The notes beneath the pieces are model-generated. The model saw only the letters and a program-made list of their open reading frames with translations. It had not been told where the DNA came from and made no database searches. Below, one piece after another: positions 12,704-24,135 of a stretch of 64,000 nucleotides of DNA; the stretch's first letter is position 1; every line of letters begins with the position of its first letter. The translations under genes and the position numbers were made by a program. Source of the DNA: Carettochelys insculpta (Eukaryota; Chordata; Testudines; Carettochelyidae); contig NC_134150.1 in the NCBI RefSeq assembly GCF_033958435.1, forward strand, positions 40,543,501-40,607,500, in the 5' to 3' direction.

Positions 12704-12826
12704 TGTTGTCCCACAGACTACAGTGATATTGAACAATGATCGGCAGAATTCAATAGTAGCCAAGATGGTTGGTCAGGAAGAGCCACTGGGCAGAACGGCG
12801 GATTCTCTGGAAAATATCCTTAGCAA
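12704..12826 (+). CDS. BANP: BANP internal exon A (linker upstream of BEN domain)
   Basis: This 123-nt exon encodes 40 complete residues, starting VVPQTTVILNNDRQNSIVAK and ending DSLENILS, plus one base completing an upstream codon (probably Cys) and two bases (AA) of the next. A pyrimidine-rich tract ending in TAG at 12701-12703 is the acceptor, and GTTAGT at 12827 is the donor. In BANP this segment follows the N-terminal coiled coil and precedes the acidic/serine-rich linker. The exon is symmetric (phase 2 in, phase 2 out), so skipping it would keep the reading frame. The open frame runs on both sides into intron, and those flanking residues are not part of the protein. Between AKM and DSLEN the sequence reads VGQEEPLGRTA, which from memory seems longer than in the human protein; that comparison was not computed. 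Confidence 0.93.
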
Positions 12827-13723
12827 GTTAGTAGTGACAATTGCAATCCTTCCCCTACAGTTCACTATTTCTAACAGGAAGGCTATTAGAGGTCTGTCTA
12901 CTGTAATCCCATGTGCAAAATAAGAACATCCTAGGCAAATGAGCAGGAAAAAATATCCACAGAGTAGTAGAAAAGGCCAGATTGACTGTCCTGCATAGCA
13001 AAGTCCTCTATCAGCAGAACAGGTACAGCACAGTGCTTCATCCTTGATATGGTGGGAGCATCTTTGAGGTGAATGGGTTAGTTCAGTCTCATTGACCCTC
13101 CAAATCTCTGGCATCCATGCTGAGCTTCTGTAGAAGGAGGTCCTTTTTGACGGATTTTGTGATGTGGACATTTGCTCACTTTGAATTGTATTGAGACCTG
13201 TCAACATATTCACTATAGGACAGTCAGCGTCCATCCATCTTGCTTTGTTCTAGTCATGGCTGGATTTGAACTAGTTAACTGAAAACAAAGGCTCTATGTA
13301 GAAAAATATTTGATGTAACAAGCCATGCTTACTTAACAGTTATGTAAAGAAGTTTCTTTATAATCATTATTTTACAGATTGCTTGTAGCTATTTCATTAA
13401 TTAAAGTTTTCAGATAGACTTAAACAGCAACGTACCTTCTGAAAAATGAACATTAGATAAAAGCTGTAAAGGAGGCCATGCACTACTTACTTGTAAACAA
13501 ATATTGACACGAAAGAAGGTTTTAATCTTATAATGCATTTAATATATTAGTGAATCAATACATGGATATTTATTGCATTTAACTGAAGAGCTAATATTGG
13601 ACAAGGCAAATTAGGCAGTTCATTTTTGTATAGATTGTCTTACATCTTAACCAGAGACAAACACCTTTATTTGTATTTAATGTCCTACCAGGAGTTACAT
13701 TTTGATGCTAGGGATGTTAAAAT
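12827..13723. other. BANP intron A-B, 5' part
   Basis: No feature seen. An antisense open frame (12773-13234) overlaps exon A but carries no domain. Confidence 0.6.
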
Positions 13724-13750
13724 AGTTAACCAGTTAAATCACGGCAATTA

Positions 13751-15115
13751 CACTCATCCCTCACTATACGAGCACAATTGGTTCCTAACTTTTTGCTCGT
13801 AGATGAAAACTCATAAGAGGGACACTAAAGTCCTATTAAAATACTTGTAAAGTACTCTGATTGGTTCCAAGTGCTCAGAGGGGCAGCAGGTGGTGCTGCT
13901 TTTGAAAACTAAGTGAACCTGGGGTTGGGAGGGGGTTAGAGGCTGGAAACATGAGCAGGAAGGAGAGTGGGCAGCTTGGGTGGAAGAGGTGGCGGTTTGT
14001 TCCTTCTGGCTGCACGAGAGGTACCTGCGGTGGGGGCGGGGGGAAGAGGGTTTGGAACTGAACAGGATGGGGTGGGTTTTGGGAGTGAGCTGGGGGGAGG
14101 TTGTGTGCGGAGCTGTGGGCTGGTGGGCTGCAGGTCTCCCTGGTCAGGGACCCCACGGCTGGCTCAGCTCCAGCGGCAGAGCTGCGGGTCTCCCCACGCC
14201 CCAGCCAGGGACCCCGTGGCCAGCTCAGTTCCAGCTGCGGGTCTTCCTATGCCCCGGCCAGGGACCGCACAGCCGGCTCTGCTCCAGCCTCAGGGCTGCA
14301 GGTCTTCCCGTGGCCAGCTCCACTCCAGCTGTGGGTTTTCCCGCGCCCCAGCCAGGGACCCCGCAGCCGGCTCCACTCCAGCCGCAGGGCTGCGAGTCTT
14401 CCTGTACCCTGGCCAGGGACTCTGTGGCTGCAGTAGAGCCAGCCGCGGGCCTGCCACTCTCACCGCACCCTCCCACTCTGTGCCAGGGACCCAGTGGCTT
14501 GAGTGGAGTCAGCCATGGGGCTGCCGGACTCCCCCGCCCCCTGTGGAAATCCTGCTGCTGGAGCGGAGCTAGCCGCAGGGGGGCCAGTCACTCCGCTCCA
14601 TCCCCCCACTGGTGACCCCGGGGGGCTGCCAAGCTTCGTCCCCTTGCCCCTGCCGGCAACCCCGCAGCTGGAGAGCAGCCAGCCACAGGGCTGCCGGTCT
14701 CTCCGCCCCCGCCGGGGATCCAAGGGTGGGAGTGGAGGCAGTTAGGGGATTGAGGGACTCACTGCCCCTTTCCCCCACCGGGGACCCCGCAGGGCTGCCA
14801 GACTAACCACCCCCCTCAGGGACCCCATGGCTGGAGCGAAGCCAGCTGCAGGGCTGCTGGTCTCTCCGCCCCCTGCCGGGGACCCAGTGGCTGGAGAGGA
14901 GCCAGTTGCGGGACTGCTGGTCTCTCCGCCCCTCACCGGGAACCCAGTGGCTGTAGCGGAGCCAGTCGCGGGGCTGCTGGTCTTCCAGCCCCTGCCAGTG
15001 GCTGGCTTGTATTAGCGGGGGAAGTTCACTCATCTAGTGAACATTGGCATGTATGTGTCTCCCTTGTTTTAGCAAGTACTCGTAAATCAAGTACTTGTTA
15101 AATGAGGGATGAGTG
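13751..15115. mobile_element. Mariner-like element filled with a GC-rich minisatellite
   Basis: The ends are inverted: CACTCATCCCTCAC at the left and ATGAGGGATGAGTG at the right. They are bounded by TA on each side (13749-13750 and 15116-15117), as expected for Tc1/mariner. Sub-terminal parts are also related (GCTCGTAGATGAAAACTCA against a reverse-complement ACGAGTACTTGCT). Nothing resembling a DDE transposase is present; the interior is the GC-rich tandem array. Confidence 0.65.
14087..15012. repeat. GC-rich minisatellite, units about 60-75 bp
   Basis: Degenerate units repeat the order CCAGGGACCCC, GGCTGGCTC, CAGCTCCAGC, GCTGCGGGTCT across about 0.9 kb. AGGGAC recurs roughly every 57-85 bases between 14140 and 14490, and the right half shifts to a related CTGGAGMGGAGCCAG unit. 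The many long overlapping open frames on both strands, up to about 210 codons, are products of the GC-rich repeat and have no recognisable domain. Confidence 0.7.
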
Positions 15116-15600
15116 TAATGAGTTAAACGCTTTGACCCAGGGCTTACTGCCTGGCCTAGCCGGGGTCATGGGGTCTCACTACCTGGCTTGCTGGTCCCAC
15201 CATGATTGGGACTGCTGCAGCTTGCTATAGCTGGCTGCCGGCGGAGTTAACCGGCCAAGGCTGTTTAACTGGTTAACCAGTAAAGCATACCGGTAAGCCT
15301 CACAGATCGCTATTTGACACCTACTGCAGAACAAACACAACTCTTGCATAGCTTCTTGTGTATTAATTTTTGTCAATGTCCAACATTTTGGCATTTTATG
15401 TTAAAGTTAATTTACAGAGATAGAGTATGTATTTCATTATTTGCTGTGCAACACCTGATGACAGACTAGCTTTTACAAGAAGCCTCTCATAATTAGTAAG
15501 AAATCAAAGTTAATCTTTTTTAACCAGCTAGTAGCAGTATATTACATCATTGGAGTGTAGAATCGTGCTTTTCCAAAGTGTGAATTCTTTTATTTCTCAG
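15116..15600. other. BANP intron A-B, 3' part
   Basis: The first 160 bp are remnants of the outer inverted-repeat element. The rest is AT-rich and ends in the TTTATTTCTCAG acceptor of exon B. Confidence 0.6.
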
Positions 15601-15776
15601 TGCTGTTCCTGGTCGTAGACAGAACACCATTGTGGTGAAAGTTCCAGGGCATGATGACAGCCACAACGAAGATGGAGAGAGTGGATCTGAGGCCAGTGAC
15701 TCAGTTTCCAACAGTGGCCAGTTAGGGAGTCAAAATATTGGGAACAATGTTACTCTTATTACACTGAATTCTGAAG
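15601..15776 (+). CDS. BANP: BANP internal exon B (acidic/serine linker)
   Basis: This 176-nt exon opens with a T that completes the Asn codon split from exon A (AA|T). It then encodes 58 residues, from AVPGRRQNTIVVKVPG through an acidic serine-rich stretch (EDGESGSEASDSVSNSG) to NVTLITLNSE, and ends with the first G of a Glu codon. The acceptor is TTTATTTCTCAG ending at 15600 and the donor is GTATGT at 15777. The exon is too broken up by flanking stops for a simple open-frame scan to find it. The region is the low-complexity linker leading into the BEN domain and is likely disordered. It enters in phase 2 and leaves in phase 1, so skipping it alone would shift the frame. Confidence 0.95.
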
Positions 15777-18700
15777 GTATGTTATCAAATTTTAAGGGCA
15801 ATCCTTAAAGAACTATGAAACAGTTGTTGATGTGGCCTATTGTACAGTAAGTATCAGATAAGACTGTTTGACAAACCTAAATAATTCATTTTCCTTTAAC
15901 TTGATTTTCACTTTTCTAGGCATAAGAGCAGATAGGTATGCCCCAGAACACAGCCCTTGATTTAACAGTTATTAATATTAATAGTCTCAAATTTAAAGAT
16001 TTTCAAAATGATTATCAAATACTTCAGTCCTACCTCAAAGTTGAAACAGAGAACTAAGGAAATAACTGCATTCTCTGGGAAGCATCCAAATGTACCTGTT
16101 CATTGCCTCCTGTAACTTATTTTGTCATTCCACTGATGTTGACTTCTTCTGAAAGTAAAAGTTAATCTGGCAGCTGTAAATAGTTTTTAACAGGAAATTC
16201 CTATAAACATGATTGTTTATAGAATAGTCCTGTCAGCAGTTTCATAGTTTTGTAAAACCTCTACACAACACAATAGCTGCAAAACAAAGACAGTGGAATA
16301 TAACATTTTGAAATTAGTTTCTGAGATGAAAATTTTGACATGTGCAGTCTGGCCAGAAAAGACAGTTTGTGATATTGTAATGCATATGTTTAGATACTTA
16401 GAACAGCAAAAATATTTAGTAACACTCTCCTAAATTCTTGTCAGATACCACTAAAAAGCACTTTCAGGGAAGAGAGACCCTCTGAATTTAAATTTCAGGA
16501 TTGTCATGTTTTATTGAGCTTGTGCTGATTTGACTAGTACTCAGGGTTTTAGGATGGATTTAAATTTATTCCTGCAAGGGAGTCTGTTTTCAGTGTAGGC
16601 TGATGCTGCTTGGCACCTTCCAAAAATCAATCTCTTAATCCTCTGCTCCTGTGGAATGGTTAAAAAAAAATGTTAGGAACTACGCAATGTTTATCAGTAT
16701 GATACAGACCAAATGGTTTATTTGTTAAATTTTCATACAGCCTTAGATCAGTTGTTTGTTGCAAAGGTTAGGAGTAATCTGCCCTCTTTGACATGCTTGT
16801 TTGGCACAAATCTGCACAGAGACAGATGTTGGCCTTTTATGCGATTATTGTATATATAAATGTAGAAGAAACAGCTAATCCATTAATATGTCACATCTGA
16901 TTTACTTTCGTAGAATCATCTATTAAAAATTTCTTTGAGATATATGAATGTTTTGAGAAACCATTTAGCAATTTCTCCCATTACTCTTCCTTCACTCAAA
17001 GATTAGAGAAACTTTACACGGCTGTAGAGAGTACCAAGGCAATAAGTTTACAATCTGTCACAGAAATTAAATTATTAAATAAGAAACATTCTTCAGAATG
17101 ATAGGTCTACCTTGTAGATTCATCTTCTTTACTGATAAACACAAAAATTGCAGTTTGTTATTATCTGCTGTAAAAAGTAATTTTTGAATGGCTACCGTTG
17201 TTTAGAGAATTCTGAAAGGTCATAAAAATTTGTAGTATTTCTTGAGGCACCAAAATGGCACAAAACAAGTAAGCCTATATACTAACACAAATGATCTAGT
17301 CCTGTCTACTTTACGAAGTTAAACATGTTTAAAAATAGGTTTGTGAAATGTTCTGGTTTCTATCAAAGTATACTCCTAATCCTGGAAAGGAATCCAGGTT
17401 GACTGACCCTTATGGACCAGCACAGATATAAAGGTCTTCCATTGCTCATTTTAGATGCCTTTGCAGGAACAGCATCCATATAACAACATTCATATTACTT
17501 GTCAGTGTATATAGCAAGCCATATTATAACCATGGGGAAGACCCATTTTTTAGCTCTTGTAGATTACTAATCTAAAAACATGATTTCCCAGTATGTTTGT
17601 AACATGGTTTTTCTATTCACTGAGGCAAAAATAAACCATGTTCAGTGTAGTTTGGCTACAACTGGGTTTCAAGATATATCACACCAGTCCTATCTGGAGG
17701 ATGTTACTTTGTCTCCTTGTAGCTTGTGATATTTTATAAACTAATCTGGATATTACTTCGAGTCACTATATCTAGAAACTCAGTGCTATGGTCCTGACAC
17801 TATAAGGTGCTGAACCCCTCCTCAGAGATGAGGAAATTTAGCACCTTGAAGAATCAGGTTCATAATGCTGGATAAACATATATTTAAGTATTTGCTGTTT
17901 ACAAGGCTATTTTTCTCTATCTGATTGTCTGTCTTAGTCTTAGCAATGCAGTTTGTGTTCTAGATCAGAAAAATCCAATTATTACTAGAATGCCCTGAAT
18001 CAAACCTCCAGATTCAAAAAGATCCAAATTATGGGAACTTGTGGCGTGTTTCTATTTTTGGTTATTAAAAATAGTATTGTTTGTGTAGTAAACAATATTC
18101 TTTATTTCTTAAAAAAATCGCATAAAAACCTAAGGTATTTATCCACATCATAAATTCAAACGATTGCCTGCAGAATTTCACTTTTAAAAATGTAGTTGTG
18201 ATATATATGAACAAACAGCATCTGAAAATGACACACTTTTTTAATTTTTATATGTCAGATTTCACCCCCAAATGGGCAATTAACACCGCCTCCGCTCCTC
18301 CCAAAATGAGGCTTGTAGTGGAAATACTGACATCTTAATGTAGTGAAATACAAATGGGACTTTAGTAATAAAACTGGTGCACATGAAGTAATCATGCTGT
18401 ATTGAAGATAAACCTCAACAACATGTGTTTTTTGGAGAACAGCATCGGTCAAGAAATTCCCAGTGTGAGTCTGTGTTAAACAGTCTGAAAGGCTTATTTT
18501 ATATAATAACCATTAGTCTCTCATGTTCTTACATTAATCCCATATTTTTGGCATAGAAAATAGCAGGTGCATCCTTAATCAGTCCACTAAGAAACAACAT
18601 TCTTTATACTGAACGCATATTTTTACCCCTCAGATATTAATAAGACTGTCAGCAAAGATTTGCCTATTGTTGTACTGAGTGTAGGCTTAATAAAGAATGT

Positions 18701-20110
18701 GTCTTGTAAAGTATATACGTCTTAGTTGGAGCCTGAATTTATCTCTTGAGAGATCTGAGAAGTGTGGTATTTGAGGATTGGTTCTGTGAACAGTAGGAAA
18801 AGGACATGTATCTGAGGATGGTGGATTAGGTAAGGTTGATGCAAGCTGGAAACAATGGGTGGGAAATCAGCTTAAAAATGGGGCTTTGCTTTGGGCCTTC
18901 TGTTTCTGGAGTTCTAGAGTCAAGCCTTCATTTGAGTCCTAAACGAAAACAAGTTTGTGCTCACCTTAGTGCACATCAGAAAATCCACCATTGGGATTGG
19001 AATCACTGGCAGTCTTATATTGAAAGGTCTTTGGATGGAATAGCAACCATGGTAGTGCTGATCAGGCATCAAGCTCACATCTTGCGTTGTGTGTGGAAGC
19101 TGCACAGAAACTGTTTTTGCTATCCAGTGCCATTATTCTTTTTGCTTTCATGAACATCAAATGCATACATATGTAACAAAAGTTGAACAACCTCATTGAT
19201 ACTTAGAGCTGTCCAGTAATTTACTTGGCATTGATGGCCAATTCCTCTGGTTGTAATGGTATCACTGCTAGACTGAAAGTCGTGTGTGTTGGTTCAGTAA
19301 CATGCTGGTGAAACAAATGTGTATTTTCAAGTGCTTTGTTGAGTCTTTGCCATTGAATGAGTGGCAGTACAGCTACAAACTTTTTATTCAGACAGTTTAA
19401 AGTGATAGATGCTTTAAGATGAAGAAGAAAGCAGTCTTATCACGAGGACATATTCATTCAGTATGCCTCCAGGCTTTTGTGTGCAAGCACTTTAAAATTA
19501 CAGTAGAGGTCAAAAGAATTATTGCTGGATTGAGGAGGAAAGGTGAGATATGATGCATATCACTTATGCCTAGGAGCAATGAGGAACTTGGATAATCCAA
19601 AATTTCCTTTCAGTTTAACTGGAAAAGCAAAGAGGTTCTTCAACTAACACATATATAGTGCGTCAACCAAAACACATAATGCTGTCACATTGTGATTTTT
19701 AAAGATGCGCACAATAATTTCATAAGATTAGACTTGTGGAATATATGTGCTAATGATTCAAAATTATCAGGACTTATTGAAGGTACAGTATCTACTTTTT
19801 AAAATTTATCATCCATGTGTTCTTTTTACGATATATTTTTCACTTGTGCCTGTTTCTTCTATTGTCTTTATTTTTGTTTTGAATAAAAAATCCCCAATTA
19901 GCTGACTGAATTAACAGAAAATATTTGTTATCAGAAACTGGGAAGACTACTATTTTTATTTAGCTGACATGGGTTATCTGAATAGAATATAATTCCTCCC
20001 ACCAATATTTAATTAATCACTTCCAAAGCACATTAAGATATAGTGATTTAAGGTCACTTGAATTCCTAATGAGCGTATCCACACAAGGATTTAGTACAGT
20101 TTAACTAACT
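15777..20110. other. BANP intron B-C, 5' part, nothing recognised
   Basis: More than 4 kb of AT-rich intron with no repeat, exon or RNA gene that I can support. Confidence 0.55.
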
Positions 20111-20312
20111 GGGGGGAGGGATGGCTCAGTGGTTAGTGCACTGGTCTGGTAAACCTAGAGTTGAGCTCAGTCCATGAGGGTGCCTTTCAAGGGCCTGGGG
20201 CAGGTTAAATTAAAAAAGAAAATCTGTCAGGGTTGGTAATAGGTCTTGCTGTAAGTGTGGGGGACTGAGCTTGATGACCTCTTGAGGTTCCTGCCAGTTC
20301 TAAGGGATATGT
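20111..20312 (+). mobile_element. tRNA-derived SINE with CR1-like tail (cryptodiran turtle Pol III SINE)
   Basis: The 5' part resembles a tRNA. A Pol III A box TGGCTCAGTGG lies at 20122-20132 and a decayed B box around 20157-20172. A unique region with AATCTGTCAGGG follows. The 3' part (GACTGAGCTTGATGACCTC, then TTGAGGTTCCTGCCAGTTCT) resembles the CR1 3' end and would let CR1 machinery copy it. This organisation matches the SINE family of hidden-necked turtles and is the best clue to the organism. The tRNA part is not a functional tRNA. Confidence 0.8.
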
Positions 20313-22349
20313 ATAACCTACTAGCCCTATTGTACCAGTAAAAACAAGAAACCAAATTTATGCACATTTAAAAGCATGGATTACATGTATTGATAGGAAG
20401 ATAAAATAAATACTATCAGCAATTACTCCATTGGAATAAATGCCCCAGATCATAGCAAAATCTCCAGTGGAATACTAAAAACATGTGATTGAAAGCTGCC
20501 AGTCTTTTATAATGCACTCTGAAGTTAAATCTTTTAGTATATGGTTTTACACTCCAGGGGGAGCTCTGTGTCAAGTGAATTAAACTAAAGGTTTTTGTTT
20601 GCATCTAGCTTAATTTACAGCCTTTTATAAAAGAAAAAAAATGTTTAATAATGTTTGATGAAGTAATATCTGTACTGTTGATATAGAGCTGAGAGGTGAA
20701 CTGAAATATAATTTTTTTCTGTGGGGGATTTCCTTATTTCTCATGTGCCGGTAAAACGGTACATATATTTTAATGAAAGTCCCACTTTGTTTAAAATAAG
20801 TTTAAGTTGCTCAAGGTAATGTAGGTCGAAACTTCAGAAATGCTGAAGTGACTTTAGCCTAAAGCTAAGTTTCAAAATGGAGTTGGGCACTTAAGGGCTT
20901 ACTTTTCATTGCCAGTTAATGGAAATAAGGCTCTGAATGCCTAAAGTCACATTTGAAAAAAGGAATTAAGGCACCTGAAACACTGAGGTGCTGTTGAAAT
21001 GCTGCCCATAGACTGAAAGATGCCAAACTGTCTGTAGGTCCGTAACAGAGTTTGTTGTTATCGTTTCATTGTTGAATATGTGCTCAGAATGATAAGGTAA
21101 CATTTGGGGTAAAATATTGGACTGAAATCAGCTAAACTGTTGGCTTTCTGTGACTGTTTCGATTTACTTTATGGTTATGATGAGAAAAATGAACTGTGGT
21201 AGTCTTTTGTAATATGCATTTCTACTTCTCCAGGCCATAAATATGACATTTTTATTTTGTTGTGGAAGCACATCAATCGAGTGTCCATCTGCTGTGAAGT
21301 ATTTTCTTAAGAATGACAAGGTGATAGGTTGAGTGTTTGTGAAATGTAGCATTAAATGTTCATACAAATCCATTTTTCCCCTGTAAAGTGGCATTTAGAG
21401 ATCTGATGAGTCACCACAATGTTTCCATGTGCATTCTGTTCCCATCTGCTTCAGAAGTCCTTTTGATAATAGTCATTCTCTGAATAGATAGAAATTTTTC
21501 TTCAATACAAAAGCTTATTTAAAAAAATTTCTTATGAGTTATACCATGACAGTGGAGCTTTTTAAAGGTGGGTTTTTTTTTTCTTTTTTTCCTTTTTTCT
21601 TTTTAAAACAACTTACTGGGGGAAAGATTTTATGATCAGGATTAATTTAAAGTTTACATTGGTGATATATATGTCTTTGTTCTCTTTTGTTTAATGGTCC
21701 AATATTATTGTCACGTTAACATTTTCTTAATGTTATTTTGGTGGACAGCATATTCCAAACCTTCACTTGACTGGTGCAGCTTTTTTGTCTGAGAAGTACT
21801 TTTAGTTAAAGTTTGTAAAAACAAAAATTGTTCTGAAAATTCTCATTTAAGATTCTGGCACCCTCTTTATGCTGCCTCCATTCATCTTCTGAGGATGGGT
21901 CAGAGAGCCCCACCAACTGCTGTCTAAGGCCTCGTTATTATGCTTATGAATTCCTGCACTAGTTATTTTTTTTTGGGTAGATGGTGCATTAACCCAAGCC
22001 CAGCCTTTTAGCTTCTGTTAGTCCTGGGGTGGTGTGTGTGTTATGTTTTGGGAGGCTGTTGGGATGGATAAAGGGAAGTGTCTTTCATCTAGACTATCTC
22101 CTGGAAAGGGCACCAAAGCAAGGTATAAGTTACACTTATTCTTTCTCAGCTTGTCTGCCTTGACTAGAGCTGTGTGAATGGTTTTGGTTTTGTTTCATCT
22201 TAAGTTTGCTAACAGTTCTGAATAATCAGAAAAAAATGGTTTGGGTTGAACCAAAATTGAAGTTTTTCAGAATTTTTGGTAAACTGAAAAAGTCAAGAAA
22301 AATTGTTCGGAGCCATTTTAATAAAAGCAAAGGCAGTTTTTTTCAAGCT
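20313..22349. other. BANP intron B-C, nothing recognised
   Basis: AT-rich intron with a T-rich tract at 21570-21605 and no supported feature. Confidence 0.5.
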
Positions 22350-22507
22350 TTCCTCATATGGAAGCTATTCCCTACCTTACTCGTATTTATTGCTCTTCTC
22401 TTTATCTTTTCCATTTCTGATACACATTTTGAGGTGGGGTTACCAGAACTGCATGCAGTATTCAAGGTGTGTGCATACCATGGATTTATACAATGGGATT
22501 ATGGTCT

Positions 22508-22539
<32 letters not shown>

Positions 22540-22726
22540 ATGTATATATAATATAATATAAAAATAAAATTTTTTGCCTGCACTTGCCTGTACTCAGTAC
22601 TGGCACCTCGGCACCCCAGCGGTGGGATTGGCGGGAGTGTGGGAGGGGACAGGAAGGGAGCTGGCTGACTACTGGCTCCTTTTTTTTTTTTTTTTAAACA
22701 AAAAAAAGCACTGGTATGTACTATCT
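22508..22726 (-). mobile_element. Unclassified insertion inside the CR1 fragment
   Basis: Near-identical heptamers (TATACTA at the left, TGTACTA at the right) may be a target duplication. Inside lie (GT)n, AT-rich DNA, a GC-rich segment (CCCAGCGGTGGGATTGGCGG), and a poly-T run with AAACAAAAAAAAGCACTGG. Read on the minus strand, the poly-A precedes the GC-rich part, so a retroelement with a 3' poly-A tail is not clear. I do not recognise the family. Confidence 0.35.
22514..22539 (+). repeat. (GT)n microsatellite
   Basis: An uninterrupted GT dinucleotide run followed by TATGTATATATA. Confidence 0.95.
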
Positions 22727-23077
22727 TATTGTCTATCCCTTTCCTGTTGATTCCTAACATTCTTTTAGCTTTTTTGACTGGTGGTGCAGATTGAAGGGAT
22801 GTTTCCAGAGAACTGTCGCAATGATGCCAAAACCTTTCTCATGAGTGGTAACAGCTAATTTAGAGCCCATCATTTTGCTTTAGGATTATGTTTTCTAATA
22901 TGCATTACTTTGCATTTGTAATTTCATCTATCATTTTGTTGTCAGGTCACCCACTTTTGTGAGATCCCTTTATGATTTTTCACAGTCTACTTTGGACTTA
23001 ACTATCATGTATATTTGTATCATCTACAGACTTTTCAGCCTGTTTTTACAGCTGTATTTTCATATAAATTCTGAATA

Positions 23078-23180
23078 CAGTAGACCTCCAGATTACACAG
23101 AGGTTGCATTCTTGCGCAGCCCTGCATATGTCGAATTGCACGTAACTCGGGGGAGCCAGGAAACTGACCAGTAGTCATAT
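23078..23180 (+). mobile_element. Possible mariner/Tigger-type terminal fragment
   Basis: TA followed by CAGTAGACCTCCAGATTAC and GAGGTTGCATTC resembles the end of Tigger-like elements. No matching right end was found, so this is a solo end or a decayed element. Confidence 0.35.
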
Positions 23181-23531
23181 ATTTTAGGTTTAGCTGGAGT
23201 GTATTCTGAGTCGGTGTAGCTAGATGTGGACTTGGAAAGGCTTCAGGAGGGGCCTCTGTCCAGCAGTGAACTTCATCAAAATACTGTTCTTTTTCAGCTT
23301 GGAGTGTGATGTTAATTACAGAAATGGATACCATCAAAAACATTAGATCCTTGACTGTTTTTATTTACATTATAGTGATACACTTGATTGTAAACAGCAC
23401 ACATGAATCAATATTTACTCTGTTAGAAACATAAAAGGAAAACTAGAAGTGTTAACATATGTGGATAAACCTCCTTTTCATATTCAGAGAAAAAAATAGT
23501 GTGAAGGTACAATTGTTCAGTTAATTAAATA

Positions 23532-23625
23532 CAGGTTGCACCTCCCTCATCTTGCACTAATAGGTCCTGACTTGTCCCAAATGAGGAAATTTGCCAAGCA
23601 AAGGAAAGTGCCCTGCTCTGGTCAA
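23532..23625 (+). mobile_element. Mariner/Tigger-type terminal fragment
   Basis: CAGGTTGCACCTCCCTCATC after TA resembles the ends of the complete MITE at 45785 (CAGGTTGAACCTCTGTAATC). The opposite end is missing. Confidence 0.45.
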
Positions 23626-23723
23626 CCAGGGTATGTCTAAAATTACAGAAAGATCACTGTGCCATGACTGGTCTTCCAGAGTTCAATTTTGCTGCATGTA
23701 TACACAGAGATTTACTGTATCTG

Positions 23724-24132
23724 GGCTATGTCTACACTAGCTCCAAACTTCGAAATGGCCATGCAAATGGCCATTTCGAAGTTTACTAATGAAGTGCTGA
23801 GATACATATTCAGCGCCTCATTAGCATGCGGGTGGCTGCGGCACTTCAAAATTAATGCGGCTCATCCCGACGGGGCTCCTTTTTGAAAGGACCCCGCCTA
23901 CTTCAAAGTCCCCTTATTCCTATGAGCAGATAGGAATAAGGGGACTTTGAAGTAGGCGGGGTCCTTTCAAAAAGGAGCCCCGTCGGGATGAGCCATGTGG
24001 CGGCGAGCTGTGTCAATTTTGAAGTGCTGCAGCCGCCCGCATGCTAATGAGGCGCTGAATATGTATTTCAGCGCTTCATTAGTAAACTTCGAAATGGCCA
24101 TTTCGAAGTTTGGGGCTAGTGTAGACATGGCC
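23724..24132. mobile_element. Long palindromic Harbinger MITE (copy 1), CTG duplication
   Basis: The whole 409 bp folds back on itself. The ends GGCTATGTCTACACTAGC and GCTAGTGTAGACATGGCC are complementary, and near-perfect pairing runs through both arms of about 200 bases to a 6-base loop (GAGCAG, 23924-23929). CTG flanks it at 23721-23723 and 24133-24135. Each arm carries a smaller palindrome built from AAACTTCGAAATGGCCAT. It has no coding capacity. The 3-bp duplication and ends fit PIF/Harbinger. A second copy of the same family lies at 53158. Confidence 0.85.
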
Positions 24133-24135
24133 CTG

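Larger units (their letters stand above)
13724..15278. mobile_element. Older inverted-repeat element split by a younger insertion
   Basis: AGTTAACCAGTTAA at 13724-13737 is matched, with one mismatch, by the reverse complement of TTAACTGGTTAACC at 15265-15278. The interior is almost entirely the mariner-like insertion at 13751-15115, leaving about 13 bp to its left and 160 bp to its right. This fits an older DNA-transposon relic with the younger element nested inside. True outer ends may extend a little further on both sides. Confidence 0.5.
22350..23040 (-). mobile_element. CR1-type LINE fragment, antisense, interrupted
   Basis: Sequence such as TTTGAGGTGGGGTTACCAG, then GCAGTATTCAAGGTGTG at the left, and TTACTTTGCATTTGTAATTTC, TTTTGTGAGATCCCTTTATG and CTTTGGACTTAACTATC at the right, belongs to one reptile CR1-type repeat read in reverse. 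The element is interrupted at about 22510-22725 by a microsatellite and an unrelated GC-rich piece. No intact coding. Confidence 0.7.

Noticed and set aside
12773..13234. Antisense 153-codon open frame overlapping BANP exon A
   Set aside because: It is the shadow of a conserved exon extended into intron, with no domain and no splice context.
13967..14615. Overlapping open frames of about 200 codons on the plus strand, and several on the minus strand
   Set aside because: They lie in a GC-rich tandem repeat, overlap in several frames and have Gly/Pro/Ser-rich repetitive products without a domain.
20111..20180. tRNA-like sequence
   Set aside because: It has a Pol III A box but a decayed B box and is fused to a SINE body, so it is not a functional tRNA gene.
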